64,000 nt of DNA from Azolla caroliniana (lineage: Eukaryota; Polypodiophyta): positions 15,996,001 through 16,060,000 of the forward strand of contig JBHGNT010000006.1 in the NCBI GenBank assembly GCA_043228905.1, written 5' to 3'. The position numbers and the translations under genes were made by a program. Below are positions 16,559 through 28,600 of this stretch, piece after piece; the first letter of the stretch is position 1, and every line of letters begins with the position of its first letter. The notes beneath the pieces were generated by a model. That model saw only the letters and a program-made list of their open reading frames with translations, was not told the origin of the DNA and did no database searches.

Positions 16559-17572
16559 CGGACTGTTGCGGAGTGGGGAAGTGATAGTTTGAGAAGCCCT
16601 GATACCCCACACAGGAAGAAACCTCTTGGTGCAAAACAAGTATGAATCGGTCCGGATGGGGCATCCACGTACATGGCCGTAACCGGAGGAATGAAGAAAG
16701 AATACCAAAAAGTGGAGGATAAGTTACGGTCGGCATCAATAATAAAAGAAGGCGAAGAAATCATGGGAATAGTCGAAGAAGTGTTCTATGGGAGCACACT
16801 ACAACATCTTGAAGAGCTCGCGGAAGATACAAGCCAGGGAAACCGAGTAATTCTGGTGGAGTCGGTCCAGATGTACGAGATCATTTTGAAAATGGGGCCG
16901 GATGCGATCCACAAAGAAGAAGCAATGGTAAGTACGAAATACAAGACCGTGGAGAAGAAAGTGAAATCGGTCGCGGGACCGTTACCCGCAAATAGCGAAC
17001 AAAAGAGGAAAGAAGTCTCGGGGGATCCGACACTTCAGAAGTCCATGGATATCGGACATGCCTTCACGGATGAGACCCGGAAGAAACTTCGGATCGGTGG
17101 AGGTGGGTTCCTATTAAAGAATGAAGAAGAACGATTCTGTGGGATGCTAGAGCGACATGGGAGAGCATTTGCATTTACATCGAAAGAAATAGGATGCGCT
17201 GACCCGAAGATAGTGGAGCCGATGGTGATCTTCACGATTGACCATGTGCCGTGGAACCTGAAGCTGATTCCGGTGCCACGGGCGCATATTCCGAAAATCA
17301 TCGACTTGCTCAAGGAGAAGGTGGTGATGGGGATTCTAGAGCCGTCAAATGCTCCGTACTCAAATCGATGGTTTACGGTTCCAAAGAAGAATGGGTCACT
17401 CCGATTTATTCAAGATTTGCAACCGGTGAACAAGGTCACGATCCGGAACTCCGGAGTCGGTCCGATAGTGGACGAATTTGCGGAAGCATTTTCCGGTCGC
17501 GCGATATACTCCATCGGAGACCTATACTCCGGATATGACCATGGAAGGATGCGCGGTAGAAGAAAAAGATGA
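16559..17572 (+). pseudogene. pol: RT N-terminal half of Ty3-D1, palm deleted
   Basis: The frame holds the pre-RT linker (KVEDKLRSAS...), PMVIFTIDHVPWNLK, the fingers (GILEPSNAPYSNRWFTVPKKNG) and the start of the palm (IYSIGDLYSGYD). Compared with D2, about 70 residues after DLYSGYD are missing, including the catalytic LDD motif, and the frame shifts at the join near 17540. RT activity is impossible in this copy. Confidence 0.82.
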
Positions 17573-18521
17573 AACTATGGATGATCGGGGATGCCGAAAG
17601 TTCGTAGTCGACCATATTCGCGATTGCAAGAAAGTGCTTCGAAAGTTAGAAGATGTGCACCTAACACTTTCCGATGAGAAATCAGCATTTGGGCAAGAAG
17701 AAATATTGGTAGTCGGACATCTATGTGGGCCCTATGGCCGAAGACCGTCACCAACCAAGATCGACGTGATTCAAGCTATGAAAGAAGTATGCGAGTCACA
17801 ATCCGAAGTTCGAAGGTTTCTTGGAGCATGTGCATTCTACCACATATGGATTCCGCACTATGCACATATAGAGGACCCACTCTATCACTTGTTGCGGAAG
17901 GGTAAGAAGTTTGAATGGAAACCGGAGCATACCAAAGTCGTGAAGAAGCTCAAGAAATCACTACGGAGGGCAAAAGCACTAAAGAAGCCGAACTATGACC
18001 GACTGATCATAGTAACGGTTGACACAAGTCCAACCGGAATCGGATGGGTCATCAATCAAGCCGATTCGGAAAGTTCGCGATATCCGATACGATTCGGAGC
18101 AAAGGTTCTCAACAAAAGGCAACGCGGATATGCACAAGTTAAAAGAGAATTATGGGGAGTCGTGTCAGCAATCAAATCGGATCAAGATTATTTGATCGGA
18201 GCCGAAGTAGTGATCGAAACGGATTGTCTTCCGATACTCGGGATGATGCGGTGTTGCACGATACCGGATGTGGCTATGCTAAGATGGATTCCATATGTTA
18301 AGTCGCTTAATCCAGAGGTACGACACATCTCCGGAAAAGACAACGCGGTAGTGGATATGTTACCAAGGGCGCGGTTCGGAGATAACATAACCGAATTCGA
18401 TAATGAAGAAGTTTCTGAAGACTACTTTGCTTCGGAGCACATATGCCGGGTGAACGTAATCCGAGAATTCCGGGAAGAAGAATACGAGGGAGAAAGCTTG
18501 CTGATCGAGAAAGTGCTATAG
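17540..18521 (+). pseudogene. pol: RT thumb and RNase H of Ty3-D1
   Basis: It resumes after the palm deletion at GCAVEEKDE and continues through the RT thumb (SAFGQEEILVVGHLCG, RRFLGACAFYHIWIPHYAH) and RNase H (ITVDTSPTGIGWVINQ, KRELWGVVSAIKSDQDYLIG, ETDCLPILGM, HISGKDNAVVDML). An in-frame TAG at 18519 separates it from integrase; D2 has a stop in the comparable spacer. Confidence 0.82.
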
Positions 18522-19219
18522 GAAATCGAGGAATCATCGGACAATAAAGAGAAGAGAGACGAGATCCAAAGTAAGAGGCGGCAAGTCCGGAAGTTCTTCT
18601 TGAAAAATGGATTGCTATGGAGGGAGCCGAAAAGACCGGATGGCATACCACTTCGAGTAGTCGGGACAAAAGAGCAACGAAAGCGGATAATGTCTGAATT
18701 TCACGAATCTGATTGGGCTGGACATCGAGGAACATGGGCAACCTTTATGAAAATCAAACAAAAATATTGGTGGAAGAACATGTACAAAGATATAACAGAG
18801 TTCACGGAAAGATGGGAGAAGTGTCAAATCTACTCCGGAGTTCGACACCGAGATGAGTTACATCCGACATTCTCACCAACAATCAACTTCAAATGGATGG
18901 TCGATATTGTAGCCATGCCAACCGAGATCAGACAAAAGAAGTACTTGGTGTTAGCTCGGGAAGATCTCACAAACCAAGTACAAGGTTGGGGGCTACAGAG
19001 GAAAACGTGTTCTACGGTATGCCAATTCCTTTTGGAAGAAGTGTTTTGCAGGTACGGGTGCGTAGGACAAGTGATTGTGGATCGGGGAGAACTCGACTCT
19101 GATAAAGCTAAGGAATTCTTCACTGAACATGGAGTTCGGTTAACACTGACAACAACATACAATTCGAAAGCCAACGGGAAGATCGAACAAGGACATAGTC
19201 CGATTGTCAAAGCACTTGC
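18522..19219 (+). pseudogene. pol: Integrase N-terminal part of Ty3-D1, cut by copia
   Basis: The zinc module is EFHESDWAGHRGTW followed by CQIY, with the first cysteine of the pair as WEKC. The core has FKWMVDIVAMP (first Asp), QVIVDRGELD (second Asp) and ANGKIEQGH (Glu). The frame ends at KAL where the copia LTR begins at 19220. The continuation is at 38730, but about 106 codons present in D2 are absent from both sides. Confidence 0.85.
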
Positions 19220-19559
19220 TGTTAGGAAACAGGTCCCTCCGGATGGGAAGTGAGAACCAGATGAGGAGTACCCGGCTATGGAGGACCCGGTGAGAACCGG
19301 ATGAGGAATACCCAGCTACGGAGGACCCGGTGAGAACCGGATGAGGAGTACCTGGCAAGAGTCGGATGGTGAAGACCCGGTGAGAAGTGCTCATCGGACG
19401 AAGGGACATATTCGTAAATATATTTCCTGAGAGGCCATCGGGGCTATATTTGTAAATAGCCGAAAAGTCATATTAGTATAAATAGGACTTAGGGCAAACT
19501 TAGTATAATAGAGTTGTTGTCATTCTTGTTGGTGCAAGACTAGAGAGCGCGTAACAGTG

Positions 19560-19621
<62 letters not shown>

Positions 19622-19894
19622 GAGGTCGTTGCCTCTGTTGTAACCGCCGCCTGTGGCGAAGATCGTGAGTGCGAGGTCATTGCCTCTGTGAGCTCACTGT
19701 TGTAATCATTGTGATATAGTGATAGTTTGGAGTCTGTGGAATCCCCTGGTTTTTCCCCTTTCAGGGTTTTCCACGTTAAACATCCAGTGTACTCTTCTCT
19801 CCTTCTGTCGGGCGTTCATTATCCATTTTCTGTGTTTGATCTTAGACACGGTTGTGGCCGAGCGTGGTTCATTGGGAGCGTGTAGTTCCTGTCA
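19220..19894 (+). repeat. 5' LTR of Copia-1 (LTR1 of the array)
   Basis: A 675-bp LTR starting TGTTAGGAAACAGG and ending TTCCTGTCA. U3 has three or so imperfect tandem units built on ACCGGATGAGGAGTACC and then GACATATTCGTAAATA. TATAAATA follows near 19478 between AAGTC and GACTT. R/U5 contains an (AG)n tract at about 19561-19618. It is clearly more diverged from LTR2 and LTR3 than these are from each other. Confidence 0.9.
19561..19618 (+). repeat. (AG)n microsatellite in the Copia-1 LTR
   Basis: About 29 AG units. The same position in LTR2 (33680) and LTR3 (38440) holds only six to nine units, so the tract expanded in this copy. Confidence 0.95.
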
Positions 19895-19897
19895 AAG

Positions 19898-19909
19898 TGG
19901 TATCAGTGC
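19898..19909 (+). other. Primer-binding site, Copia-1 (initiator tRNA-Met type)
   Basis: TGGTATCAGTGC lies three bases after the LTR. It differs at one base from the usual plant copia primer site TGGTATCAGAGC, complementary to the 3' end of initiator tRNA-Met. Confidence 0.85.
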
Positions 19910-19925
19910 GAAACAACAAAGGAAA

Positions 19926-21857
19926 ATGGACGATTCGTTGGGAGGCATGTTCAAGCTTACCGGCTCAAACTATTCGGTGTGGAAGTCGAAGATGAGGGAC
20001 ATGCTCGTGGTTAAAGATCTTTGGTTTCCGGTCCAGTTCGGGGACAAGAGACCGGACAAAATGGACGCCACGATATGGGAGGTGATGCACATGAAGACAA
20101 CGGCATACATACGGTGCTTCATCGACATGAGCCTATACAACAACTTCAATGAAGAGCGCAAGGCTCATGAGCTCTAGGAGAAGATCAGCATTATGTTTCA
20201 GAACAAAAATGTTGTTAACCAGGTTTTGGTATTCCGGAAGCTAGTAAGACTCCGGTACCAAGATGGCTCTAGCATGGCGGAGCACATGAATGCCTTCCAG
20301 GCGCTGATGCACCAGGCAACATCATTGGAAGTACCTCTCGCCGACGAGGTACTAGCGCTACTCTTGCTCGGTTCCCTCCCGGATAGCTGGGAGATGTTGG
20401 TTGTCACTTTGGGCAACGCTGGGCCAGAAGGGAAACGGTTATCCCTAGCAAGAGTGAAGTCGAGCTTGCTAGATGAGGAGGCGCGTCGGAAAGATAAAGA
20501 TATGACCTCCAACTCCAAAGCGCTCCTTACTGAATCGGAATGCGGAAGACAAAGAAACCGTAGTCCCCAGAACCGGGAAAAGTCGGGGACACAGTCAAAG
20601 TCAAGGGGGAGGCCTTCTTGCTTCTATTGCGGCAAGCAAGGACACTTCCAGAAGAACTTTCGGCATTTCCAGAAAGACAAGGAAACCGACGGTACCGATC
20701 CGAAGCGGACACCGGACCGGAACGGTAAAGACCGGAGGGGAAGGGACGGGAAGGGGACGACGGCAATCGCGGCAAGTGAAGAAGAGTTGATGCTCATCAC
20801 CGAGGAGAGTGAGTTGAACCTTGTTGGCAAAGAGACAACATGGGTTGTTGATTCCGGAGCGCCGTTCCACCTTACCCCGGACCGTAAATACTTCTCATCC
20901 TACACAGCCGGTCATCACGGTTGTGACCGGATGGGGAGTGAAGGTACATGCCGAATTGTCGGCATAGGAGACGTGTGGTTGACAACACCAACCGGATGCA
21001 AGCTGCTGCTGAAGGATGGCCGACATGTTCTGGAGGTTCGTCTGAACCTGATATCAGCCGGTCGGCTAGATGATGAAGGCTACATGGGTAGCATCCCGAA
21101 CGGTGTTATGAAGTCCGACAAAGGGAACCTGATTGTGGCTCGGGCCGGGAAGGTAAACACGTTGTACCTAATGAATGCCCGGTTGTGCTCGGAAGACGTG
21201 AATGTAGCATCCGACACTGCCGATGAGCTGTGGCACAAGAGGCTGTGTCACATGAGTGAGAAGGGGATGAAGAGGCTTGCAGACGACAACCTCATTCCAG
21301 TGAAGAACGTGCACTTGGAGAAGTGCACTGATTGTCTAGCTGGTAAACAAAACCGGACCTCCTTCCGATCAAAGCCACCGATGAGATGTAATGCACCACT
21401 GGAGTTGGTGCATACTGATGTATGTCAAGTGGACATGAAGTCGCATGCAGGATCGCAGTACTTCGTGACGTTCATAGATGACCATAGCCGTAAGCTGTGG
21501 GCCACACCATTGAAGACGACGGATCAGGAGCTATCTGTCTTCAAAGAGCTCCATGCAAGAGTGGAAAGAGAAACCGGCCGGAAGCTAAAGGCGGTTCGAG
21601 CAGATAACGGAGGTGAATACCGTGGACAGTTCGAGGAGTACTGTCACTCGAAGGGAATCCGGCTCGAATTTACCGTGCCGAAGACGCCGGAACTAAACGG
21701 GCTGGCCGAAGGGATGAACCAGACCATAATGGAGAGGGTCCGGAGTATGCTCGCGCATGCAAAAGTACCCAAGAAGTTTTGGGCTGAGGCACTGTCGACG
21801 ACGACATATGTGATAAATAGATCACCCTCAATACCCTTGGACGGAGACACGCCATAG
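19926..21857 (+). pseudogene. gag-pol: Gag, protease and integrase of Copia-1
   Basis: The start is MDDSLGGMFKLTGSNYSVW, a Tnt1-style Gag opening. A TAG at 20175 interrupts Gag, and the same frame resumes at once. The zinc knuckle reads CFYCGKQGHFQKNF, so its last Cys is Phe. Protease has WVVDSGAPFHLTPD. Integrase has the HKRLCH ... CTDC zinc module and the D,D,E core (LVHTDVC, RADNGGEY, LNGLAEGMN). The frame stops with TAG at 21855, after GDTP. Confidence 0.87.
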
Positions 21858-22724
21858 AGAGTATGGACCGGAAAGGAAGTGTCCTACCGCCATCTAAAGG
21901 TGTTCGGGTGTCTCGTGTACGTGCATGTTGCTAAGGACCGTAGAGGAAAGCTAGATCCAAAGACCCGGCCATGCATATTCCTCGGTTACGGCACTGATGA
22001 GTTCGGCTACCGAGTGTAGGACCTGGTCGACAAGAAGGTATTCCGGAGTCGACATATTATCTTCATGGAGGATAAGACGCTCGCCGACTGGGAGTCGGAG
22101 AAGAAGATAATGAACTCTGAGTCGACTGGTAAGGATCGATTCTCCGATGAGCAGACCCAAACGATAAGAGACCGGTTAGCACTCGAGGAACCAACTGGTT
22201 ACGGTGAGTATACCGAACCGGCAGAAGAAGAAGTAAAGGAAGCTAAAACCGGAACTGGCGAAGACCCCGATTCGGATTTGGATGAAGAGCAAATGGAGGA
22301 GCCTGTTACCGAAGCCCAAAGACAGAGATATCCTCTCAGAGAGAGAAGGCCCCCCCAGAGATATCCGGATGCAGAGCATGTGCTGCTAACCGATGAGGGG
22401 GAGCCAGGAAGCTTCGAAGAAGTGAAGGATGACACCCACAACTGAAAATGGTTAAGTGCCATGCAGGATGAAATGGATTCCCTGCATGAGAACCATACAT
22501 ACGAATTGGTGGAGTTGCCGAAAGGAAAGTGGGCACTCCGAAACAAGTGGGTGTACAAGTTGAAACTGGGAGATGCCGGCAACCCCCCGAGATACAAAGC
22601 CAAGATCGTGGTGAAGGGGTTCCACCAAAAGGAGGGCGTGGACTTCGACAAAATATTTGCCCCGGTAGTAAAGATGACCTCCATCCGGAGGGTGCTGAGT
22701 ATAGCGGCAGGCATGGACCTCGAG
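21858..22724 (+). pseudogene. pol: Integrase end and RT start of Copia-1
   Basis: The same reading frame runs on after the TAG with RVWTGKEVSYRHLKVFG and the acidic linker (PLRERRPPQRYPD), with further stops at about 22017 and 22443. RT begins with WLSAMQDEMDSLHENHTYELV and reaches FAPVVKMTSIRRVLS before the Ty3-B1 insertion at 22725. The continuation is at 32123; joining the flanks restores MDLE-VEQLDVKT exactly as in Copia-2. Confidence 0.85.
22720..22724. repeat. Target-site duplication TCGAG, left copy of Ty3-B1
   Basis: TCGAG before 22725 is identical to 32118-32122 after the 3' LTR. The un-interrupted sequence in Copia-2 has a single copy. Confidence 0.97.
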
Positions 22725-23181
22725 TGTTACCCGGACCCAGACAATCAGTTTTACCGAACAAGTGGGAAATCGTCGAAAACAGAGTCGGTTCGGATCGACT
22801 GTTCGGATCAATGACTCAGCAGTAAACGAAGAGAACTAAGTTAGTTAGATAATTTTGTAAATCTTGATAGTAAGTAGGAATAGTTCTTGATGAGAAAAGA
22901 CCTTCGGTATACCTATAAAAGGGAACCGAAGACATTGTAAGAAAGGTCGTTTTATTTAGTAATATAAGTTTAAGTTAGGAATATCTTGTACGGATTCTGT
23001 GTTCCTTCTATTGTCTATGATCTTAAGTGTAAGCTTCCTAATTTATAACTAAGTAACGATCACGGTAATTACCGATTAATATAGTATAATTCCGTTCGTA
23101 AAACACAATTCCTTGTTAGAACGTTGAGTAGCGACGTTCACTCTTCTGTATCGGTAGTAGTTAGTAATTAGCCGATTAACA
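22725..23181 (+). repeat. 5' LTR of Ty3-B1
   Basis: A 457-bp LTR, TGTTACCCGG to CCGATTAACA. TATAAAA is at 22914-22920 inside the inverted repeat CCTTCGGT (22901) and ACCGAAG (22925). Confidence 0.96.
22901..22932 (+). promoter_or_regulatory. TATA box in an inverted repeat, family B LTR
   Basis: The core promoter TATAAAA is enclosed by 8-bp arms CCTTCGGT and ACCGAAGR. One arm base is mutated in this LTR (final A for G) and a different arm base in the 3' LTR (CCTTCTGT). In Ty3-B2 both LTRs keep the arms. Confidence 0.7.
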
Positions 23182-23192
23182 CAGAAGAATTT

Positions 23193-23210
23193 TGGCACGC
23201 CCGGTTACAT
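23193..23210 (+). other. Primer-binding site candidate, Ty3-B1
   Basis: TGGCACGCCCGGTTACAT lies 11 bases after the LTR end. Its first part, with the preceding T, is complementary (11 of 12) to the sequence just before the 3' LTR at 31648-31659. Confidence 0.6.
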
Positions 23211-23240
23211 CTGCAATTAAGCAGAGAACAATTCGAATGG

Positions 23241-25499
23241 ATGTCGTATGAAGAGGAGGCACCGGTCAGTTGTAAGCGCCCTCGTACAAGGTCAGTTACG
23301 AAGGTAGTGCAGCAAGCGTTCCTTGCGCAAGAACAGCCGGAATCAAGCACAAAGTGGTCGAAACTTCCTGACTTATCCGATCAATTACCTTCAGACGAAA
23401 AACAGACGGAAGAGGTATCGTTTTACGACATTTGGGACGATATGCCTTATACTTATTCTAAGTTCCGGGAAGGAACATATGCGGAAGCACATCTTAGGGA
23501 TTTCTTAACGACATGGGAGATTAACCATGGAGCTCAGCGATTGTCGGCAGATGCCGAAGATAAGTCAAAAATCGCTGAGTTCGTCTTATCATTAGACGGA
23601 TATTCCGCTAATTGGTTTGCGCAGAACGGTCTTCAAGGATTTCCATCCTTTGAAGTGTTAACTAGTAAATTTTTACAATTATTTCATCAACAAATTCCGC
23701 AGAAGGATTTGATTGCGCAATTTTATGCGTTATATCAAGAAAAAAATGAAACAGTATCTCAGTTTGTGATACGATTTCAGAACTTACAGCTTCAGATTTC
23801 AAGGCCGATTCCGGATAAGGAATTAAAAGAAGTCTTTCTAGAAGCTGTAAAAGAACCATTAAGGACGACATTGAAAGTGTTCGATTTTCGAAATCAGACT
23901 ATCGAACAAGTCATTGATAAAGCAATAGAAATGGGTCGACCACCGGTCAATGTTCAGAGTATGGACATGTCGGCATTACACCGTACATTACCAACAATGG
24001 AGGAGTTACAATTTCGACAAGCAGTTCAATGCACCACTTGTTTAAATACGGGGCATTCGGCAATTGAATGTACGTTAAGAACACATTGTACAATATGTCA
24101 TTCAAAATTACATTTCGTAGAACAATGTGAATATAATCTGCTTAATAAGACTACGGCGTCAGTACGACAAATTTTTGCTGACAATGGTTACCAAAATAAC
24201 ACTAATCTGTTCCATGGTTATCAAAATAATAATTTTTCACAAAATCAGCAAAATGTACAACAGAATCCGGTTCTACAGCCAAATCAGATCTTTTCACAAC
24301 AAAATATGCAACCCACTCAAGTGACTCAAGCATTTCAACCAGGTTTTGCTCAATCCAACCCACCATTCGTACAGAATCCGAATCAATATTTTCAACAAAA
24401 TAATCAAAATTTCCAACAAGGTAACCCACCATTTCAAGGGTTTCAACAGAACTGTCCGAATGTGCAACCGAATTCTACATTTCAACCAAATCCGGCATTT
24501 CAACCGGGTAATATGACTTTTCAACATAATAATCAAACCGTTCCACAAAATAATCAAATGTTTCAACAGAGTAATTTTCCGCCAAATCAGGAGTTCAGGA
24601 TACCACACAATATAGCACAACCAAATGATAATACTGAACAATTTAGGCAGAATCGGTATAAAAACAAGAGATTTTACAAACCAAAAGCTACACGTCAATA
24701 CCAACAAAACCCGAATGGTAATGAAGAGCAGCAATTTAATAACGGGCAATATGCACATGGAGAGGCCAGTGCAACATTTGTGCCCACTTGTTACATTTGT
24801 CGACAACTAGGCCATTATGCTAATCAATGTCCGGTTAAAGGAAAGGGTCCAGCAGTTAATATGGTAATACCGGAAGTTCAGCAAGTAACGACACGCAGCA
24901 AAAGCAAACAATCAGAGTGGGAAATTCAGGAAGAAGTTCGGAAGGCGGCAAAAGAATGGGTGGATGAAGCAAATCAAAGTAATGTGAATCGAATGTTACA
25001 AGACAATAACATTGACCAGGACATCGCTGTACAACAGTCATTGGGGAATAAGGACCAGGAAGAAACTTGGAAACTGTTGGCTGATTGCCAAGTGTCATTG
25101 CCACTTACGGGCTTACTTAAGTTAGTACCAAGGTTTACAGAAAAAGTGGCAGCATTAATTGCATATAAAGGTTCCGAACAAATAGCAGTACACTACAATC
25201 AGCCAAGTAATAACCCTTCGATCATGGATGAACAAAATCCGTCGATTAAGGTAATACTTTACAGGCAAGAAATCGGAAATGTGATTATAGATGGAGGCTC
25301 GGGTGTTAATGTGATTAACAAAACTACATGTGAAAAACTGGGAATCACGGAATGGGAAGCATGTCCGTTTTGGTTACGAATGGCAGATACAAGTACGGTA
25401 CGACCGATTGGGTTGCTTCGACAACTGGATGTAATAATCGGGGGACACAGTTTTCCGATTTCGGCAGTAATTTTGCAGTTAGAAACACAGGGAGCATAG
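23241..25499 (+). pseudogene. gag-pol: Gag and protease of Ty3-B1
   Basis: It starts MSYEEEAPVSCKRPR. The capsid-like part (FREGTYAEAHLRDFLTTWE ... FVIRFQNLQ) is followed by two CCHC knuckles (CTTCLNTGHSAIEC and CTICHSKLHFVEQC), then about 170 residues rich in Gln, Asn, Phe and Pro that look prion-like, then a third knuckle (CYICRQLGHYANQC). Protease has VIIDGGSGVNVIN. A TAG at 25497 replaces a Tyr codon (B2 reads AYPLLLG there). The frame continues to a second stop, TAA at 25650, where B2 has Glu. Confidence 0.92.
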
Positions 25500-25661
25500 C
25501 CCTTGTTATTGGGGAGACCATGGTTAAAGACAGCTAATATTAAACAAAATTGGAAACAAAATGTGCTAACATTTAGGAAAGGAAAAAATAAGGTCAGGAT
25601 TCCGACGTACAAAGTGACAACAAGCAAACAGGGTTTACATGTACATGCATAAGCAGTTAAT

Positions 25662-28600
25662 ATGATGGAAGGATTGCACGAGGAAGAAGAAAGTCAGTAT
25701 TTTGATGATAATCAAAAAATCATCCCTCTATTTGAGGTAGATATTTTGCAAGCATTAACACCATATGTAGACTCACACGAAGAAGTGCCAATCGATGAGC
25801 AAACAATGAAAGAAATACGAATGCAACAAGAAGCTACAGATAAGGAAATGAAGGTATCTCAGAGAGTGCAAGCCTCAGCATTGGAGGAGATCGATTTGGT
25901 AGGAGTAGAGGATGCTGAAAGAAAAACAGTCTTGATTGCTAGAGATTTGACGGTAAATGACAAACGGACATTAACAACATTACTATTACAATATAAAGAT
26001 GTTTTTGCATGGTCGTTTGACGATATGAAAGGTCTGGATCCCGCTTTTTGTCAACATCAAATCAATTTGCATAAAGATGCAAAGCCAGTACAACAACGCA
26101 GGTACAGGTTGAATCCGAATTATGCTATCAAAGTAAAAGAAGAAATCGATAAACTCTTAAAAGTAGGATTTATTCGACCCGTCAAAAAATCAACATGGCT
26201 GAGTCCGATAGTAGTAGTCCCGAAAAAGAATGGGAAAATTCGCGTATGTGTGGATTACAGAAAATTGAATGCAGCGACAATTACGGATGCGTTTCCATTG
26301 CCATTCACAGATGGGATATTAGATGCAGTAGCGGGACATGAAATTTATAGTTTCTTGGATGGGTTCAGTGGGTACAACCAAGTACGGATGAATCCGGAAG
26401 ATCAGGAAAAGACAGCTTTCATCACAGAATGGAGTGTCTTTGTGGCAGTAGTCATGATGTTCGGTTTAAAAACAGCTCCAGCTACATTTCAGTGGGTAAT
26501 ACAGGAAATATTCGGGGAATATATTCCAGCTTTCATGCAGGTGTTTTTAGATGATTTTGCAGTATATAGTCGGAAAGCTGATCATTTTGAGCATTTACGG
26601 CTATGTTTAGAAAAATGTCGAAAAGGGCGTCTTAGTTTAAATCCAGCCAAATGCGCATTCGGAGTAATGAGTGGTACATTACTTGGGCATATTGTCAGTC
26701 AAGAAGGGATTGCAGTGGACCCAGACAAAGTTAAAGCAATTATTGAGGCAACACCACCAACAAATGCTAAAGCTCTAAGTAGATTTTTGGGTCAAATTCG
26801 GTGGCACAGTAGAATGATGAGATATCTAGCAGACATTGCTATTCCGTTACACACAGCAGTACACAAAGTTCCTTTTATATGGACAAGTATAGAACAAGAT
26901 GCATACGAATGTCTCAAGAAGATGCTGACAAAGGTTCCGGTAGTTCAACCACCGGACTGGAACAAACCATTTCATGTTTTCGTCGATGCGTCGGACATTG
27001 CCATAGGCAGTGCTTTAATGCAATTATCCGAACCAAACTGGTATAGGCCGGTATACTATGCCAGTAGGAAACTTTCGTCGGCCGAAAGAAACTATTCAAC
27101 AACCGAAAGAGAAGCTTTGGGAATGATATATAGTGTGAATAAATTTCGACATTACCTTTTGGGTAAGAAATTTACATTTCATGTGGATCATTCGGCTTTA
27201 CTGTATCTAGTTTCCAAACAAGAATTGACAGGCAAGTTAGCCCGATGGACGTTATTGCTTCAAGAGTTTGAATTCGACATTATACATCGACCAGGAGCAC
27301 AGCACGCGATTGCTAACTATCTCAGTCGGCTTGAGTCTGGAGAAGAAGCGGTTGGGGTTAAAGATGATTTTCCAGATACTCAATTATTTCGGGTTGAGGC
27401 AGTAAAAGCACATGAAGTGAATGAGGAAAAAGAGGATGAATGGATTTCCGAAATGACGATATTTCTATCAACAGGAATTCCGGCCGAACACATGTCCACA
27501 GATGAAAGAAAAAGAATTGCAGTACGAAGTCGCAATTTTTGTTTATTTAATGACATGTTGTATCATAAAGGAGCGGATGGAATATGGCGAAGGGCAGTAC
27601 GAAAATTTGAAAAATCAGCCATATTAACAGAGTCACATTGTGGAATTGCTGGCGGTCATTACGCAGGAGAAGCAACAGCCAGAAAAATATGGAATAGCGG
27701 GTTATGGTGGCCAACGGTGATGAAAGATGCTAACGAATACTGTAAGAAATGCGATTTGTGTCAAAGAATGGGGCAACCAACCGAAAAGGATCGAATGCCT
27801 TTTCAACCGGTTTTACCTCTTGAGCCATTTCAGAAATGGGGCTTAGATTTTGTTGGCCCATTCAAACCAGCAGCTGCAAGAACCGGTAATCGATATATCA
27901 TAGTTGCGACTGACTATTGCACAAAATGGGTTGAAGCAAAAGCTCTCAGGGACAATACAACAGCATCCACAGCAAAATTCCTGTATGAGAATATATGGTG
28001 TCGATTCGGTTGCCCAATAGAATTGGTAAGCGATCAAGGCACTCATTTTATTAACAAGTTAATTAATGAATTAACCAATTACTATGCCGTAGTTCATAAG
28101 AAAAGTACGTCTTACTATCCCCAAGCTAATGGATTGGCAGAATCGACAAATAAAACAATTCAAACAATTTTAAAGAAGATAGTGAATGAAAATCGTACTG
28201 ATTGGGATCAAAAGTTAAATAGTGCATTATGGGCATATCGTACTTCGTACAAAACATCCATAAAATCAACACCTTTCCGAATGGCATTCGGACTCGAAGC
28301 CGTTATGCCGATCGAATTTCAAATTCCGACACTTCGTATCCAAGCAACGAATAAGTTAAATGAAATAGAATCGGAGCAGATACGCAAAGAGGCTTTATTA
28401 GTATTAGAAGAAGAACGGATTCAATCAATGTCAGCACTAGAACATAAGCAGAGACAAATCAAGGCATTCGTAAATCGACATCGAAGGAAATCGGAAGAGC
28501 AATTCGAAATTGGGAAACCGGTATTGGTATTCCAGACGAGAATGGGACTTATGCCTGGGAAACTCCGGTATAGATGGACAGGTCCAGTATGGATAATTAA

